A DNA stretch of 64,000 nt, taken from Streptomyces sp. D2-8. GTDB taxonomy: Bacteria > Actinomycetota > Actinomycetes > Streptomycetales > Streptomycetaceae. Numbering within the stretch: the stretch's first letter is position 1; each line of letters begins with the position of its first letter. The notes under the pieces were generated by a model. That model was not told the origin of the DNA. It was given only the letters and a program-made list of their open reading frames with translations, and did not search any database. Position numbers and translations under genes: made by a program. The stretch lies in NCBI RefSeq assembly GCF_023184515.1, contig NZ_JAAHBP010000008.1, forward strand, positions 1 through 64,000. The letters run 5' to 3'. This document shows positions 63,323-64,000 of this stretch, piece after piece.

Positions 63323-64000
63323 GTGGGGCGTGGCGAGCGGGACACGGTCGCGAGAGGAGCGCGACTGCACGAGGCAGCGCAGGCAGTGGTCGTTGACCAC
63401 GCCAGGGCTGTCGAGGCGGTGCGGGCGGCGCTGAAGCCGATCCACGACGCAGCGGTCACGCGGGAGCTCGACGCCATCCCCGTCGCCCGGCTGCAGGACG
63501 TCACAGAAGGACGTCTGCGGCTGGGGAACGTCGAGAAGAACGGCTTGGGCACGGTGGGCCGTGTTCTCGAAGCGGGCCCCTATCGGTTGCGGCAGATTCC
63601 CGGTGTCGGGCAGCGGACCCGTCGACCAGATCCTTGCCGCTGCTCGTCGGCTTTCCGAAGCGGTGCACGAGACGGTGGCCGTCCACATAGACGTGGACCG
63701 GCCGGAGCCGAGCACCACCACGCTCGTCATGGCCCTGCACGTACTGGTGGAAGCCGGCCCGGACGCCCGGCGCGCGGTGGACCGGGCCGCAGCCCTGTTG
63801 GAACGGCTCGGCCTGTTGCTGGTCGACGCGAGGCCCGCCGCCGGGCGTTTCAGGATGCTCCTGGCCGGCCAGGAGAAGAAGGCACGTGCCCTGGCGGCGG
63901 TCGCCGAGATCCGCTCGGTGGTGGACGAAGCAGAGCAGACCGGCCTGCCTGAGCTGCTCGCCCAAGCCTCGGTGGACCTGCTGCGTGGATCTTCGTCCGA
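63323..64000 (+). pseudogene. HhH/helicase-type protein, N-terminal part, frameshifted and cut by window end
   Basis: GTG 63323 follows GAGGGAGGGG. The first frame reads GARLHEAAQAVVVDHARAVE, ALKPIHDAAVTRELDAIPVA and GPYRLRQIPGVGQRT, a helix-hairpin-helix (IPGVGQ). At the CCC near 63618-63620 the frame moves by one base and goes on as VDQILAAARRLSEAVHETVA and VHIDVDRPEPSTTTLVMALH to the window end. Removing one C restores QRTVDQILAAARR. I recognise the N-terminus of Streptomyces SNF2-like DEAD/DEAH helicases. The frameshift would inactivate it unless it is a sequencing error. Confidence 0.7.

Overview
The window is high-GC actinobacterial DNA with GTG starts, C/G-ending codons and several apparently leaderless genes, and it is almost certainly from a Streptomyces chromosome. 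The central order ahpD-ahpC/oxyR ... penicillin-binding protein, SpoIIE-type phosphatase, fumarases, wblI, glpX, xseB-xseA, ispH, ppgK, ychF matches, from memory, the conserved Streptomyces core around S. coelicolor SCO5031-SCO5060.

Left accessory region (about 1-14,300). An IS5-type transposase end is followed by a small orphan gene, then a whiJ-type trio (DUF397 protein, XRE/DUF5753 regulator, RsbW-like ATPase). Next comes the most unusual locus. An 827-residue protein carries an N-terminal multi-membrane segment and a complete Flp-type prepilin motif. A Gly/Asp/Gln-rich linker joins these to a C-terminal restriction-endonuclease-fold nuclease (Tox-REase-5 type). An Imm52-like immunity gene and a second small gene follow. 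A second copy of the pilin-like header (broken by one frameshift) lies 4 kb downstream with two unknown, translationally coupled genes. Copies of a DUF192 gene (one truncated, one complete) close both blocks. A tetR/SDR/F420-reductase group lies between them, and its last gene looks chimeric. A lipoprotein, a secreted protein and an interrupted membrane protein follow.

Core region (about 14,350-50,420). This holds an LLM-class oxidoreductase, an acetyltransferase, a methyltransferase, a winged-helix protein, uppS with a C-rich small-RNA-like element upstream, PIN-PhoH, a secreted lytic transglycosylase with a structured leader, an AI-2E exporter, the ahpCD/oxyR peroxide response, a PadR-controlled ABC exporter, an SPFH/RHH operon with a palindromic operator, a class A PBP, a GAF-SpoIIE-HATPase switch protein, DUF402, class II and class I fumarases separated by a MepB-like gene and an IS982 remnant, DUF1707, wblI, glpX, DUF4245, a RutE-type nitroreductase, xseB-xseA, ispH, ppgK, DUF6542 and ychF.

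Right accessory region (about 50,390-62,306). The last 24 bases of ychF recur at 62,283-62,306 with one mismatch, still encoding the same C-terminus in frame but with other codons. I read this as the att duplication of an 11.9-kb element integrated in the 3' end of ychF. It carries secreted cell-wall proteins (DUF1906 hydrolase, PGRP amidase), a decayed RHS/WapA-type toxin with a small two-helix protein after it, a decayed telomere terminal protein gene (tpg), two paralogous small membrane proteins and a VapBC-like pair. I see no integrase. A second, related VapBC-like pair sits just outside the right att copy. The window ends in a helix-hairpin-helix helicase-type gene broken by one extra C.
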